64,000 nt of DNA from contig JADJLT010000006.1 of assembly GCA_016709965.1 (NCBI GenBank), positions 124,001 through 188,000 of the forward strand, in the 5' to 3' direction. Position numbers and translations under genes: made by a program. Source of the DNA: Betaproteobacteria bacterium. GTDB lineage: Bacteria > Pseudomonadota > Gammaproteobacteria > Burkholderiales > Rhodocyclaceae. This document shows positions 63,890 through 64,000 of the stretch, one piece after another; position 1 is the first letter of the stretch; every line of letters starts with the position of its first letter. The notes under the pieces are model-generated. The model searched no databases, was not told the origin of the DNA, and was given only the letters and a program-made list of their open reading frames with translations.

Positions 63890-64000
63890 GGCAAGTGTTG
63901 GCGAGCTGCAATGCGCCTGATTCAAAGTGCGCAATAAAATGTGTCGGTTGCGCTTCGGGCATGGGTATTGTGGTTGCCGGTAAGGGTAATGTGAACCAAG
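63890..64000 (+). pseudogene. Degenerate AvrRpt2-like cysteine protease, 5' part (runs off the window)
   Basis: From 63903 the DNA reads TGTTGGCGAGCTGCAATGCG, nearly the same as TGTTGGCAAGCTGCGATGCG in the intact protease gene at about 50483. It translates CWRAAMRLIQSA beside the intact CWQAAMRMVRST. The frame is then broken, but KGNVNQ near the edge matches KGTDNQ. No intact start is seen. It is probably a decayed paralogue, and the rest lies outside the window. Confidence 0.45.

Overview
This 64 kb window comes from a GC-rich proteobacterial chromosome. Gene content suggests a betaproteobacterium, possibly Rhodocyclales, but no rRNA, tRNA or housekeeping marker is present to fix this. The supporting features are a class-A / subtype i3 type VI secretion system (T6SS) with TagJ and TagF, a two-partner secretion (TPS) locus, WD40-caspase proteins and a lipid-A-type glycosyltransferase pair. 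No CRISPR array was seen.

Layout. (1) 1-1988, minus strand: a GT39/ArnT-like glycosyltransferase, cut by the window edge, translationally coupled to a GT2 polyprenyl-phosphate sugar transferase. (2) 2046-6790: a small mobile region with two tyrosine recombinases ending tail to tail, then about 0.9 kb packed with short perfect hairpins (candidate structured RNA, + strand favoured), then two small coupled genes of unknown function. (3) 6809-13100: an IS5-type transposase remnant interrupted by an IS66 element, itself interrupted by an IS3-family and an IS21-family element. Each of the three insertions keeps its target-site duplication. (4) 13353-27388, minus strand: tssJ, tssK, tssL (OmpA-type C terminus), tssM, tagF and a PpkA-like kinase, followed by an OmpA-type lipoprotein and a secreted WD40-caspase protein. 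(5) 28287-39873, plus strand: tssA, tssB, tssC, two hcp genes, tagJ, tssE, tssF, tssG and tssH/clpV. (6) 40719-49369: the VgrG/effector module: TPR-methyltransferase, vgrG, a DUF6484 protein, a small protein, a DUF2169 protein, a ketoacyl-synthase-like protein lacking the usual Cys, a DUF4150 (PAAR-like) protein with a GHH/HNH nuclease-type toxin end, and a probable immunity gene. Both vgrG and the DUF4150 gene are frameshifted as given. (7) 49370-51546: an HExxH protein and a papain/AvrRpt2-like cysteine protease, separated by copies of the same short repeats. (8) 51547-62916, minus strand: tpsB, tpsA, a second WD40-caspase and a trypsin-like protease, probably one operon. (9) 63098-64000: a broken IS110 transposase and degenerate traces of a second AvrRpt2-like protease.

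How it fits together. Regions 4-6 encode a near-complete contractile apparatus with its membrane complex, sheath, baseplate, recycling ATPase and a VgrG-linked effector set. PppA and Fha, the usual partners of PpkA, are not in the window. Region 8 couples a surface-exported filamentous protein to two exported protease-like proteins. Its caspase is a paralogue of the one next to the T6SS, so exported WD40-caspases occur beside two unrelated secretion systems.

The most interesting uncharacterised items are the hairpin array at about 4974-5880 and the TpsB-TpsA-caspase-protease operon. Single-base indels are strikingly concentrated in sequences expected to be multi-copy (IS66, IS21, vgrG, DUF4150), so assembly error must be excluded before calling those genes dead.
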